DNA of 64,000 nucleotides from an uncultured Bacteroidota bacterium (GCA_913041125.1 CAJWHM010000003.1:27974-91973), one strand, 5' to 3'. Shown: positions 38,492 to 47,824, counted from the first letter of the stretch. Translations and numbers: made by a program. The notes: generated by a model not told the origin, from the sequence alone.

Positions 38492-38954
38492 TTGATATAG
38501 TATCTTTTAATATTTTGAAACCATTAATCCAATTATCTCCAGGATTTAAGATTATTGCCGGTTCATTTTCTAAAATAAAATTTGAACGAAAACCACAAGC
38601 AGCATTAATAAACGTATCGAATCTTTGGTAATTAATTTGTATGGTATCGATATTTTCTTCTTCAGAACCTTTATTAATAATAAACTCAAATTGAACATTT
38701 TTTTCTTGAATTTTTAATGGTAATAACAACGAGTCATTACTTCCTCTTCTAAGGACTGGAACATCATTCCCTATTGCTCGAATTGAAAAATTCAAAGGAC
38801 TTTTTCTTACGCTTACATCTTTAGTGTCAAGAAACAAAAGAATAAGATCCGGACTTTCAATAACACTCTCAATACAAATATCGTCTCTTTCACATTTTAG
38901 ATGGGTGATGCATGTTAAAGGAATAAATAAAAAAAATAATCTAATATTTTTCAT
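38457..38954 (-). CDS. DUF6452 lipoprotein
   Basis: This 165-residue protein has an N-terminal signal peptide with a cysteine at the expected cleavage point (LTCITHLKC), and a DUF6452 body: CERDDICIESVIESPDLILL then LPLKIQEKNVQFEFIINKGS and ACGFRSNFIL. The family is confined to Bacteroidota and has no known function. It is wedged between rlmD (14-base overlap) and DUF6048 (35-base overlap), implying tight co-translation of all three. Confidence 0.8.
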   Translation of the reverse strand: MKNIRLFFLFIPLTCITHLKCERDDICIESVIESPDLILLFLDTKDVSVRKSPLNFSIRAIGNDVPVLRRGSNDSLLLPLKIQEKNVQFEFIINKGSEEENIDTIQINYQRFDTFINAACGFRSNFILENEPAIILNPGDNWINGFKILKDTISNEETAHLGILH

Positions 38955-40365
38955 TCAAATTTTTGTGATATAAAAGTACAACATTTTCGACATGGGGAGT
39001 TTGTGGAAACATATCTATTGCTTGACTTTTTATTACAAAATATTTTTCCTTTAGGTGGATTATGTCTCTGGCTTGAGTAGAACTATTACAACTAACATAA
39101 ACTATTCTATTTGGCTCTAATTTTAAAATCTGTTTAATAACATTTGAATGCATTCCACTTCTTGGGGGATCAGTAATCAAAACATCTGCTTTTCCATATT
39201 TTTTTATAAAATCATCATTAAATAAATTTTTTATATCACCGGTTTCAAAAAAAATGTTTTCTACTTTATTATGCTTCGCGTTATCTTTGGCCGCTTCAAT
39301 AGCCTCAGGAACAGATTCAATTCCTATTATTTTTGAGCACAAATTTGCTAGTATCAATGCGATTGTACCAGTGCCAGTATATAAGTCATAAACAATTTCG
39401 TGAGATTTTATAGATGCAAAATCTTTCACAATGGAATAGAGTACTTTAGCTTGTTCAGGGTTAGTTTGAAAAAATGATTTAGCTGTAATTTTAAATTTCA
39501 ATTTTCCTATATATTCAGTTATAAATTTTTCACCCTTAAAAACATTGATTTTTTGGTCATAAATACTATCATTTGCTTTAGAATTTATACAATAAAGGAG
39601 AGAATTAATTTTTGGAAATTTTGAAAAAATATAGCTTAAAAGAGCTTCTCTCATTTCTTTATCCTCTTTATAGAATTGAACTAAAACCATTAATTCTCCT
39701 TTTATGGTATTTCGAATCATTAAACTCCTAAGCAATCCACTTTGCTTTCTTGGATTAAAAAAATCTAATTTATTTTTTTGAGCAAAATCTTTAATAGTAT
39801 TTCTTATTTCATTTGATGGATTTGCTTGCAAATGACATTTTTCAATATCTACAATTTTATCCCACATCCCTGGTTTGTGAAACCCTAACCCATTACGATC
39901 AATTAATTTATCTTTTAAGATTTCTTCACTTGTTAGCCACCTATTATTTGAAAAAGAAAACTCTAGTTTGTTTCTATAATAGTATTGATTTTTAGAGCCC
40001 ACAATTGGTAAAACATCTTCGATTTTTGTTTTACCTATATGATTCAAGTCATTAAGCACGCTATTTTCTTTAAATTTCAATTGTCCTTCATAGCTAATGT
40101 GCTGTAATTTACAACCACCACATATACCAAAATGTTGACAAATAGGTTGGGTTCTAAAAGCAGATTTTTTTAACCACCTAATGGGTTCTGCTTCGAAATA
40201 TCCTTTTCTTTTTTTAAAAATTTTTACATCAACAATATCTCCTGGGACTGCATTTTTTATAAAACAAATAACTCCTTCATTAGTTTTTGAAACTCCCATT
40301 CCAAGTTTATTGATATCAAATACTTCTAAATCATTTTCAAATAATTCTAAACGTTTTCTTCCCAT
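38941..40365 (-). CDS. rlmD: 23S rRNA (uracil-5-)-methyltransferase RlmD
   Basis: RlmD uses SAM to make m5U1939 in 23S rRNA. The 474 residues include an N-terminal TRAM domain (about 5-65), an iron-sulfur site CQHFGICGGCKLQHISYEGQ with C-x5-C-x2-C, and a C-terminal methyltransferase: YDLYTGTGTIALILANLC, ITDPPRSGMHSNVI and catalytic cysteine in IVYVSCNSSTQARDI. All ligands appear intact. The gene starts the rlmD-DUF6452-DUF6048 minus-strand unit. Confidence 0.92.
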   Translation of the reverse strand: MGRKRLELFENDLEVFDINKLGMGVSKTNEGVICFIKNAVPGDIVDVKIFKKRKGYFEAEPIRWLKKSAFRTQPICQHFGICGGCKLQHISYEGQLKFKENSVLNDLNHIGKTKIEDVLPIVGSKNQYYYRNKLEFSFSNNRWLTSEEILKDKLIDRNGLGFHKPGMWDKIVDIEKCHLQANPSNEIRNTIKDFAQKNKLDFFNPRKQSGLLRSLMIRNTIKGELMVLVQFYKEDKEMREALLSYIFSKFPKINSLLYCINSKANDSIYDQKINVFKGEKFITEYIGKLKFKITAKSFFQTNPEQAKVLYSIVKDFASIKSHEIVYDLYTGTGTIALILANLCSKIIGIESVPEAIEAAKDNAKHNKVENIFFETGDIKNLFNDDFIKKYGKADVLITDPPRSGMHSNVIKQILKLEPNRIVYVSCNSSTQARDIIHLKEKYFVIKSQAIDMFPQTPHVENVVLLYHKNLNEKY

Positions 40366-40410
40366 ACTACAAAATTAGTAGCTTCTAAAAATTATTCATA
40401 TTGTCATGAC

Positions 40411-40418
40411 TATTTTTG
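40411..40418 (+). promoter_or_regulatory. Putative -7 element of the rocD-cysteine desulfurase unit
   Basis: TATTTTTG, exact TAnnTTTG match, 63 bases before the rocD ATG. It lies in the divergent region with rlmD. No -33 TTG at ideal spacing; a long leader would result. Confidence 0.3.
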
Positions 40419-40481
40419 GAATGTTTATTTAGTATTTTTACAATATAAGTTACAATATGTTTTCATTAGTTAAATTTTAAA

Positions 40482-41759
40482 ATGCCGACTTTAACCCAGA
40501 TAGAAAATTTTATTGAGTTAGAGTATAAAAGTGGTGCCCACGATTACCACCCAATTCCTGTTGTAATAGAAAAAGGTGAAGGTGTATATCTCTGGGATAT
40601 TGAAGGTAAAAAATATTATGATTTCCTTTCTGCTTACTCAGCTGTTAGTCAGGGGCATTGCCATCCGCGTTTGATTAAAACTTTACATGACCAGTCTAAT
40701 AAATTAACATTAACATCTAGAGCTTTTCATAATAACAAACTGGGTGTTTACATGAAAGCTATAACAGAATATTTTGGCTTTGAAAGAGTTTTGCCAATGA
40801 ACACTGGAGCTGAAGGAGTTGAAACAGCAATTAAGATTGCACGTAAATGGGGCTATACATCAAAAAAGATACCACCAAATAAAGCTAAACTTATAGTATG
40901 TAAAAATAATTTTCATGGAAGAACAACTACAATAATATCATTTTCAAGTGATGAAGGATCTAAAGAAAATTTTGGTCCTCATACACCTGGGTTTATTGAG
41001 ATCCCTTATAATGATTTAGAATCATTAGAATCAGAATTAAAAAAAAACTCTAATATAGCTGGATTTCTTATAGAACCAATTCAAGGCGAAGCAGGAGTCA
41101 ATACTCCTGATGAATTTTTTTTAAAAAAAGCAAAAGCCTTATGTTCACTATATAATGTCTTATTAATTGCCGACGAAATCCAAACAGGAATTGGAAGAAC
41201 AGGATCACTACTCGCAGTCTGTGGATCTTGTAAATGTAAAGGTCATTGCGAAAGAAAAGAAGACACTTATGTTCGTCCTGATATTCTAATTTTAGGTAAG
41301 GCTTTAGGTGGTGGTATTTATCCCGTTTCGGCTGTTTTGTGTGATTCTAAAATCATGGATGTTATTCAACCTGGTCAACACGGAAGTACATTTGGAGGAA
41401 ACCCGATAGCATGTGCGGTAGCGATAGAAGCTTTAGAGATTATAAAAGATGAAAAACTTGCTCAGAATGCAAGAAAACTTGGAATTCATTTTAAAGAAAG
41501 TTTAAAAAAATATATTAAAAAAAGTAAAATTGTAAAAAGTATTCGTGGAAGAGGTCTACTAAACGCAATTGTAATTAATAATAATAACGAAAATAGTATA
41601 GCTTGGGATATTTGTCTAAAATTTAGAGATAATGGGCTGCTTGCAAAACCAACTCATGGGAATATAATTCGTTTTGCACCCCCTTTAATTATTTCAAAAC
41701 CGCAAATGGATGATTGCATTTCAATAATCATAAATACTCTCAAGTTTTTTGAGAAATAA
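40482..41759 (+). CDS. rocD: Ornithine aminotransferase with a cysteine-rich insert
   Basis: RocD converts ornithine and 2-oxoglutarate to glutamate semialdehyde and glutamate. The 425-residue class III aminotransferase shows MNTGAEGVETAIKIARKWGY, LIADEIQTGIGRTGSLLA and the PLP lysine in LILGKALGGGIYP (Lys273). Between the DE motif and this lysine is an insert with C-x2-C-x-C-x3-C (Cys247, 250, 252, 256), absent from animal or E. coli relatives as far as I recall, which could bind a metal. A cysteine desulfurase gene follows after 14 bases. Confidence 0.92.
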   Translation: MPTLTQIENFIELEYKSGAHDYHPIPVVIEKGEGVYLWDIEGKKYYDFLSAYSAVSQGHCHPRLIKTLHDQSNKLTLTSRAFHNNKLGVYMKAITEYFGFERVLPMNTGAEGVETAIKIARKWGYTSKKIPPNKAKLIVCKNNFHGRTTTIISFSSDEGSKENFGPHTPGFIEIPYNDLESLESELKKNSNIAGFLIEPIQGEAGVNTPDEFFLKKAKALCSLYNVLLIADEIQTGIGRTGSLLAVCGSCKCKGHCERKEDTYVRPDILILGKALGGGIYPVSAVLCDSKIMDVIQPGQHGSTFGGNPIACAVAIEALEIIKDEKLAQNARKLGIHFKESLKKYIKKSKIVKSIRGRGLLNAIVINNNNENSIAWDICLKFRDNGLLAKPTHGNIIRFAPPLIISKPQMDDCISIIINTLKFFEK

Positions 41760-41773
41760 AATTGAATTAATTA

Positions 41774-42919
41774 ATGAACGTATATTTTGATAATGCCGCG
41801 ACTACACCTCTAAGAAAAGAGGTTATAAAAACAATTTCTAGAGTTATGGAGGAATGTTTTGGAAATCCTTCTTCAACACATTCTTTTGGTAGAACTGCTA
41901 AGACTTACATTGAAACTGCAAGAAAGGGTATAGCCAGTCTTTTAAATGCTTTACCCCAGGAAATTATTTTCACTTCTGGAGGAACTGAATCAGATAATAT
42001 GATTTTGAGTTGTGCTGTAAAAGATCTTAATGTAAAAACAATAATTTCTTCTCCAATTGAACATCACGCAGTTATACATGCATTAGATGCATTGAAAAAA
42101 AATCAAAAAATTAATGTCAGGTATCTAAAACTAGATGCTCAAGGGAATATAGATTTAAATGACTTGGAAGAATCTTTAAAGATTGATAATTCAAAAAAGT
42201 TAGTCAGTTTAATGCATGTTAATAATGAAATTGGTAACATTTTGAATCTTCACGAGGTAGGTAATCTTTGTCATAATAACAATGCTCTTTTTCACACAGA
42301 TGCAGTCCAGGGCGTAGGACATTATTTATTTGATTTGAAAAATTTACCAGTTGATTTTCTTTCTTCTGCCTCACATAAGTATCATGGTCCAAAAGGGATT
42401 GGATTTTCTTTTGTGAGAAAGAACTCAGGTTTAGAGCCCTTTATATATGGAGGTGCCCAAGAGAGAGGTCTTAGGGCTGGAACAGAGTCAGTTCACAATA
42501 TTGTTGGAATGCATGAAGCGTTGGATATTTCACATAAAAAATTAGAGGTAGAAAAAAAACAAATTTTGTTCCTAAAAAACCACTTCATAAAAGGTTTAAT
42601 TGAAATTTTCCCTAATGTACATTTTAATGGTAATTCTTCAGAAAATAATTTAAGTACTTACACATTATTAAATGTCGCCTTACCTATAGATGAAAAAAAA
42701 GCAAGTTTATTAGATTTTCATCTTGATTTAAAAGGAATAGCTTGCTCAAAAGGTAGCGCCTGTCAATCAGGGAGTAGTCAGGGTTCACATGTTTTAAATC
42801 ATATTCAAAATCAAAAAATAAAGAAAATGTCTTCACTTCGCTTTTCTTTTTCTTCATTTAATAATATTGATGAAGTAGATTATGTTTTGGAAACTCTTAA
42901 GGAATTTGTTACTCAATAA
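41774..42919 (+). CDS. Cysteine desulfurase (NifS/IscS-type)
   Basis: This 381-residue PLP enzyme removes sulfur from cysteine for iron-sulfur cluster or thio-modification pathways. It begins MNVYFDNAATTPLRKEV, typical of the group; HASH-like PLP lysine motif reads SSASHKYHGPKGIGF, and the mobile loop cysteine is in GIACSKGSACQSGSSQGSHV. The loop form places it in the NifS/IscS group rather than SufS. It is adjacent to rocD, whose product has a cysteine-rich insert; any functional link is speculative. Confidence 0.92.
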   Translation: MNVYFDNAATTPLRKEVIKTISRVMEECFGNPSSTHSFGRTAKTYIETARKGIASLLNALPQEIIFTSGGTESDNMILSCAVKDLNVKTIISSPIEHHAVIHALDALKKNQKINVRYLKLDAQGNIDLNDLEESLKIDNSKKLVSLMHVNNEIGNILNLHEVGNLCHNNNALFHTDAVQGVGHYLFDLKNLPVDFLSSASHKYHGPKGIGFSFVRKNSGLEPFIYGGAQERGLRAGTESVHNIVGMHEALDISHKKLEVEKKQILFLKNHFIKGLIEIFPNVHFNGNSSENNLSTYTLLNVALPIDEKKASLLDFHLDLKGIACSKGSACQSGSSQGSHVLNHIQNQKIKKMSSLRFSFSSFNNIDEVDYVLETLKEFVTQ

Positions 42920-42931
42920 TTTTTCTAAGAA

Positions 42932-44608
42932 TTATTTTGGTTTTCGATAGAATTCAGTTTTAAAAACTGTTTTATTACCAGCTTGGTCTTCAGCCAAAAT
43001 TTCAAGTTTGTGTAATGGTTTTTTAAAATTTTGATCTGAAAAATCATAAATTAGACTTTTGTTTTTTGGTTCATATTCTAAGAGAATCCATCTTCCATTA
43101 ATTTCACCGCGTATTTTTTTTATCCCAGAAAAATCATCTGATATATTTAGCTTTAAATATTTATAATTACTCAGCCACTGTTGATCTTTAAAATTAATTT
43201 TTTTTATTTCAGGAGACACACTGTCTCTACTTACAACATATTTCCCAAGTATATTTGATTTGCCATACCAATATCCATCTTTTATAGTTGAGGAGAAAAA
43301 AGTAGCATCTCCATTTTTGTTTATAAATGATAAAAATGATTGTGAAATTCCAATACTATCTCCTTTTGGAATTTTATGATATACTTCATAAGATTTTCTT
43401 AAGGGATATATGTTTTCACCTACTATTAAAGTATCTCCCTTTTTTTCGATTTTAACATTTACATTACTAAAAAAACTTTTTTTTGGAAAAAAAACTTTCT
43501 GGTCTTCAAATTCAAAAAGATGCTCTTTAACAGGATCGATTAAATTATAAGTTGTCTGAATATGATCTTCTTTTTTAACTGTACCTTTTATATATGCTTC
43601 AATATAACTTGTATTTTGATTGTAATCATTTATCTCTATCAATATTTGATATGATTTATCTTTATCTATATTTATATCACCCTTTAAACTATTATCTTTA
43701 ATAAAAGATAATTTTTGTTCTGGGTGCAAAGTAAAAAGCTGTATTCTTTTTCTTTTACTAGCCAATTCTTTATAATCAATTAGAAGATTGATGTATTTCG
43801 AATCATCAAAAGTCATACGATCCATTTTATAAAAAAATTTCTCTACTCCATTTGATCTTACTTTAACACTATAAATACCATTTTTATTATATGTTAAGTC
43901 TTGTCTATCAAAAAGTCGTAATCCAACATAAAAATTTCCAGCAGAGATAATACCTGATGTAGTATATATACTGTCATTTTTTCTTACTAGCTTAAATTCC
44001 TTTTTCTCAAGTTTTGAACCTAAATTAGTATACAAATAAAAATTCTGTATTTGAGGTCTTTTAGAATCTTTAATCAAGAATGAGAATTTCATTGGATTAA
44101 TTGGGACTTGACCTTTTTCTTTACGAATTTCAAAGTGTAAATGTGGACCGTAAGATCCACCAGTATTTCCTGAATAACCTATAACTTCACCCTTTTCAAT
44201 TTTTAACTCATTTACTTTTGGAAAAAGTTGAATTACGTATGTTTCATTTTCATATTGTTTTTTCTTGAGATATGATTCAATTTTTGGACTAAATTTTTTT
44301 AAATGTCCATAAACAGATGTTGTACCATCTAAATGATCTACATATAAAGCCTTACCATATCCATTTAGACTTACTCGAATTCTATTTACCCATCCAGAAT
44401 TGGAACTTCTTATTTTTACACCCTCCTTCCCTTGAGTTTTTATATCTAAGCCAGCATGAAAATGATTATTTCTGAATTCTCCAAAGGTTCCAGAAAGTTT
44501 AATAGGAAAATCTACAGGTGATATCCATTTATTATTTGTTTGAGTAAATGAAGCAGAATAAAAAAGTAAGACAAAGATGTTTAAAAAAGAGTTGTAGTTT
44601 TTTCTCAT
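42932..44608 (-). CDS. M23-family (LytM) metallopeptidase, secreted
   Basis: The 558-residue protein has a signal peptide (NSFLNIFVLLFYSASFTQ) and an N-terminal M23 domain (about 35-180) with zinc ligands in NNHFHAGLDIKTQ and YGPHLHFEIRKEKG. The catalytic set looks intact, so it may cut peptidoglycan cross-links. The long C-terminal part (about 190-558) has repeated beta-rich segments such as SPEIKKINFKDQQWLSNYKY and DDFSGIKKIRGEINGRWI, probably Ig-like domains. It is divergent from the zapA unit. Confidence 0.9.
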   Translation of the reverse strand: MRKNYNSFLNIFVLLFYSASFTQTNNKWISPVDFPIKLSGTFGEFRNNHFHAGLDIKTQGKEGVKIRSSNSGWVNRIRVSLNGYGKALYVDHLDGTTSVYGHLKKFSPKIESYLKKKQYENETYVIQLFPKVNELKIEKGEVIGYSGNTGGSYGPHLHFEIRKEKGQVPINPMKFSFLIKDSKRPQIQNFYLYTNLGSKLEKKEFKLVRKNDSIYTTSGIISAGNFYVGLRLFDRQDLTYNKNGIYSVKVRSNGVEKFFYKMDRMTFDDSKYINLLIDYKELASKRKRIQLFTLHPEQKLSFIKDNSLKGDINIDKDKSYQILIEINDYNQNTSYIEAYIKGTVKKEDHIQTTYNLIDPVKEHLFEFEDQKVFFPKKSFFSNVNVKIEKKGDTLIVGENIYPLRKSYEVYHKIPKGDSIGISQSFLSFINKNGDATFFSSTIKDGYWYGKSNILGKYVVSRDSVSPEIKKINFKDQQWLSNYKYLKLNISDDFSGIKKIRGEINGRWILLEYEPKNKSLIYDFSDQNFKKPLHKLEILAEDQAGNKTVFKTEFYRKPK

Positions 44609-44709
44609 TAATAATGCAATATAAAAATCAGATTTTTTTTTGACAAAATTTAATCCATTATTAATTGCCAGAAATCATTTTTTAATACATAAAATGCAAA
44701 AAGTTTCTA

Positions 44710-44717
44710 TAAATTTG
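44710..44717 (+). promoter_or_regulatory. Putative -7 element of the coiled-coil-zapA unit
   Basis: TAAATTTG, exact TAnnTTTG match, 27 bases before the ATG at 44745. It lies inside the track's longer ORF and supports the shorter start. No -33 TTG at ideal spacing. Confidence 0.4.
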
Positions 44718-44744
44718 TTTATAATAATTAAACCATTTATCGAT

Positions 44745-45041
44745 ATGAATCAAGACCCATCGAAAATGATAGTTTTAGAAGAAAAAATAATTGGTTTATT
44801 GAATAAATTAAAAGAAAATCATTTAAGCATAAATAAATATAAGGATTCAAATGAATCACTAACTGATCAAAATAAAATTTTGAAGAAAAAATTGCTCAAT
44901 TTAGAGGAAGAAAATAAGTCGCTAAAAATTGCAAATAATTTACTTGGAAGTAAGGACGACAAATCATTTACCAAAATTAAAATCAATAATTTAATAAAAG
45001 AGGTTGATCAATGTATCCGACATCTTTCTGAGATAGAATAA
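44745..45041 (+). CDS. Small coiled-coil protein upstream of ZapA
   Basis: Starting at the ATG 44745, 98 residues: MNQDPSKMIVLEEKIIGLLN followed by a heptad-rich coiled coil (LKENHLSINKYKDSNESLTD, LKKKLLNLEEENKSLKIANN). The track's TTG start at 44640 would add 35 unlikely residues and span a promoter element. It is 4 bases upstream of zapA; small coiled-coil proteins in this position resemble ZapB-like division proteins in layout, but I see no diagnostic motif, so the role is inference from context. Confidence 0.75.
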   Translation: MNQDPSKMIVLEEKIIGLLNKLKENHLSINKYKDSNESLTDQNKILKKKLLNLEEENKSLKIANNLLGSKDDKSFTKIKINNLIKEVDQCIRHLSEIE

Positions 45042-45045
45042 AATT

Positions 45046-45342
45046 ATGAGTGAAAATTTAAAAATAAAACTAACCATTGCAAACAGAGTATATCCTTTAT
45101 CTGTTTCACCTGACCAAGAGTCCTCTCTCAGATTATCAGCGAATAAGATAAATAATACAATACAACAACTTGAAAAAAATTATGCTGTTCGTGACAAACA
45201 GGATGTACTAGCGATGTGTTCTTTACAATATGCAGCTCAATTAGAGCGGTCCAAAAACCAGTCTAGCGGAGATCAAATCATTGAAAATGATAAAGTCCAG
45301 GAGCTAATTGATATTATAGATGTTCATTTATCTGCATATTGA
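45046..45342 (+). CDS. zapA: Cell division protein ZapA
   Basis: This 98-residue protein matches ZapA, which stabilises FtsZ filaments at midcell. The N-terminal globular part is LKIKLTIANRVYPLSVSPDQ and the ESSLRLSANKINNTIQQLEK helix leads into a coiled-coil tail. It follows the small coiled-coil gene by 4 bases. A 6S-like RNA follows directly. Confidence 0.9.
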   Translation: MSENLKIKLTIANRVYPLSVSPDQESSLRLSANKINNTIQQLEKNYAVRDKQDVLAMCSLQYAAQLERSKNQSSGDQIIENDKVQELIDIIDVHLSAY

Positions 45343-45362
45343 ATCAAAATCTAATTATTTAT

Positions 45363-45527
45363 GCCTGTATTAGTATTTTTTGATAAACTCAACGAGCTTT
45401 TAATTCAGAGAGGTGAGTTTCATTTGTAAAAGCAAGCTGTCTTGTAACAGATCCTTGATCAATTGTGTAGCCTCAAACTTGATTTTTTAGGAGTTTATAC
45501 AAAGATACGCTAATACAGGTTTTTTTT
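45363..45527 (+). ncRNA. ssrS: Candidate 6S RNA
   Basis: The roughly 160-base stretch after zapA folds as one long hairpin. A perfect 10-bp closing stem joins CCTGTATTAG (45364-45373) with CTAATACAGG (45510-45519) and runs straight into seven or eight T. Inside it, TAAACTC (45384-45390) pairs with GAGTTTA (45491-45497). A terminal hairpin pairs CAAG-CTGT with ACAG-ATC-CTTG around CTTGTA. Between them is a large, mostly unpaired bubble. Closing stem, central bubble, terminal stem and T-run, together with a position next to zapA, fit 6S RNA, which binds RNA polymerase and mimics an open promoter. No covariance search was run. Confidence 0.7.
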
Positions 45528-46275
45528 AAATCTTAGATAAAATAGAAAATATTAAACCAGCTGTTGCGCCTCCAAAAAAGGGACCTAAAATAGGAACCAA
45601 ACTGTAACTCCAGTCTGCATTTTTGTTTTTTCTTGGTAATAGTTGATAAACTAAACGCGGGCCAAAATCTCTTGCTGGATTAATTGCATAACCTGTTGTA
45701 CCTCCAAGTGAGATTCCAATAAGCCAAACTAATATTCCTATAGGTAATGCATCAATTGAACCCAGGCCAAAATTCTGAATTTCACTACCACTTATTTCTA
45801 TATTTGGACCAACAATAAATAAAGCTCCGAAGACCAGTATGAAAGTACCTATAGATTCACTAAAAAAATTATTTTTTATATTTCTTATGGCGGGTCCAGT
45901 ACAAAACGTACTTCTTACAGTAGTCTCGTCTTTTGTTAGTCGATAATGATCAATATAAGTAATATATGCTAACCAACTTCCTGTCATAGCGCCCAAAAGC
46001 TGAGAAATAAAATAACCTGGGACTAATGACCAAGAAAATTTTCCAGCCATAGCCAGACCAAGTGTAACTGCAGGATTTAAATGTGCACCACTAGATTGCG
46101 AAGTAATAAATACACTTACAAAAACTGCAAATCCCCAAGCTGCTGTAATTAATACCCATGGGGTTTGGTTCTCTGCAATCGTATTTTTCAAGTTTACGTT
46201 AGCTACAACACCTGTACCTAATAGGAGTAGGGTAGTAGTTCCTATATACTCAGCTAAAAAAGGATTTAAAGTCAT
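45526..46275 (-). CDS. glpF: Aquaglyceroporin (glycerol facilitator)
   Basis: This 249-residue MIP-family channel has both selectivity loops: HLNPAVTLGLAMAG and INPARDFGPRLVYQ. The aspartate after the second NPA-like box (NPARD) is the mark of glycerol-conducting rather than water-only channels. Six membrane segments are visible. The context, directly downstream of glpD with a 4-base overlap, makes glycerol uptake very likely. Confidence 0.92.
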   Translation of the reverse strand: MTLNPFLAEYIGTTTLLLLGTGVVANVNLKNTIAENQTPWVLITAAWGFAVFVSVFITSQSSGAHLNPAVTLGLAMAGKFSWSLVPGYFISQLLGAMTGSWLAYITYIDHYRLTKDETTVRSTFCTGPAIRNIKNNFFSESIGTFILVFGALFIVGPNIEISGSEIQNFGLGSIDALPIGILVWLIGISLGGTTGYAINPARDFGPRLVYQLLPRKNKNADWSYSLVPILGPFFGGATAGLIFSILSKI

Positions 46276-47819
46276 AATTGATAATTTTTTAAAATTAAAT
46301 TAAAATTTTTTAATTCTTGAATAATCCATTTTTTTTCCTTCTTTAATTCAATTGCCATTATTTCTGCTACTTTTGGTGCTATTTTCTCTGTTTCATAGGC
46401 ATCCAAAAAAAGACATCTTGTTCTTCGTGCTAAAACATCCTCCAGAGTCATAGCCATTTCACTTTTAATCGCCCAACAAATTTGGTTTTTTGTGATATAT
46501 AATTTATCAGAAAGTGATTTATTTCCTTTTAAATACAAAGATTCAACTTTTTTTGCTTCAGTTCCATAAAAATGAAGTGGATCATTCCAATTTGTAGTTG
46601 GATCAAATCCAAAAATAGGAAGTGTTTCTGTATTGCATTTGCGTTCAGATAGACCACTCACCATAAAAACAGTATTAATAGTATCTTCAGCAATTTTTCT
46701 GTATGTAGTCCATTTACCACCTAAGACATTAATAAGACCGCTTGTACTCACTGTAATTTTGTGATGCCTAGATATTTCTTTAGTATTATCTTTATTTCCT
46801 TCCGATGCAGCTAAAGGACGTAGGCCAGCAAAAACACTTTTGATATCTGTTCTGTTGGGTTTTTTTGACATATACATTCCTGCGTTGTTAATAATAAATT
46901 GAATTTCTTCTTCTAATGCAATAGGCTCCTCTAAAGTTTGATCAATAGGAGTATCAGTGGTACCTACAACAACATAATCGTTCCAGGGTACAGCAAAAAG
47001 TACTCTTCCATCTGAAGTGTGAGGCACCATTATTGCTTGTGGACCATCTAGAAATTTTTTTTCCAAAACAATATGGACACCTTGAGAGGGTCTAATTAAA
47101 GGTTTCGTTTTTGGTTGATCTAAACAAATTAATTTATCTGAAAAAACTCCAGTTGCATTAACGACACTTTTTGAAAATATACTTTTTTTCTTACCATTAA
47201 TAAGGTCTTTGAACTCAACACCTTTAATTAAATCGTTTTCTTTAATAAATGATACAACCTCTGCATAATTTATTAAAGTTGCTCCTTCATTATTTGCAGT
47301 GAGCGCTAGACTAATTGCCATACGTGCATCATCAAATTGACCATCATGATAAATTACCCCACCCCTTAAACCTTCTTTTTTCACATTAGGAATTAAAGAA
47401 ATCGTTTCATCTTTATCTAAGAGAGTGGAAGGACCAAGCCCTAGTTTTCCGGCCATCATGTCATAGACTTTTAGTCCAAGGCCATAAAAAGGACTGCTCC
47501 ACCAGTCATAAGAAGGAATTATAAAACTTAGGTCTCTAACTAAATGAGGAGCATTTTTTCTCATTATCCCACGTTCTCTAAGTGCTTCTAAAACTAAAGA
47601 GACATCTCCGTTTTGTAAATATCTTACTCCACCGTGAACAAGTTTTGTACTTCTTGATGAGGTTCCTTTCGCAAAATCAGTTTTTTCTAGCAAAAGTGTC
47701 TTAAGACCCCGATTAGCTGCATCTGTAGCAATACCGAGTCCTGAAGCTCCACCACCAATAACAACTACATCCCATTCAGGTGTTTTATCTAAAAGTTTCA
47801 GATTTTGAGATCTGTTCAT
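46272..47819 (-). CDS. glpD: Aerobic glycerol-3-phosphate dehydrogenase
   Basis: GlpD oxidises glycerol-3-phosphate to dihydroxyacetone phosphate at the membrane and reduces quinone. The 515-residue protein begins with an FAD-binding dinucleotide fold (VVVIGGGASGLGIATDAANR), then TSSRSTKLVHGGVRYLQNGD, typical of the family, and ends with the C-terminal helical domain containing MTLEDVLARRTRCLFLD. It sits between glpK (5 bases) and glpF (4-base overlap). Confidence 0.95.
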   Translation of the reverse strand: MNRSQNLKLLDKTPEWDVVVIGGGASGLGIATDAANRGLKTLLLEKTDFAKGTSSRSTKLVHGGVRYLQNGDVSLVLEALRERGIMRKNAPHLVRDLSFIIPSYDWWSSPFYGLGLKVYDMMAGKLGLGPSTLLDKDETISLIPNVKKEGLRGGVIYHDGQFDDARMAISLALTANNEGATLINYAEVVSFIKENDLIKGVEFKDLINGKKKSIFSKSVVNATGVFSDKLICLDQPKTKPLIRPSQGVHIVLEKKFLDGPQAIMVPHTSDGRVLFAVPWNDYVVVGTTDTPIDQTLEEPIALEEEIQFIINNAGMYMSKKPNRTDIKSVFAGLRPLAASEGNKDNTKEISRHHKITVSTSGLINVLGGKWTTYRKIAEDTINTVFMVSGLSERKCNTETLPIFGFDPTTNWNDPLHFYGTEAKKVESLYLKGNKSLSDKLYITKNQICWAIKSEMAMTLEDVLARRTRCLFLDAYETEKIAPKVAEIMAIELKKEKKWIIQELKNFNLILKNYQL

Positions 47820-47824
47820 CTATT

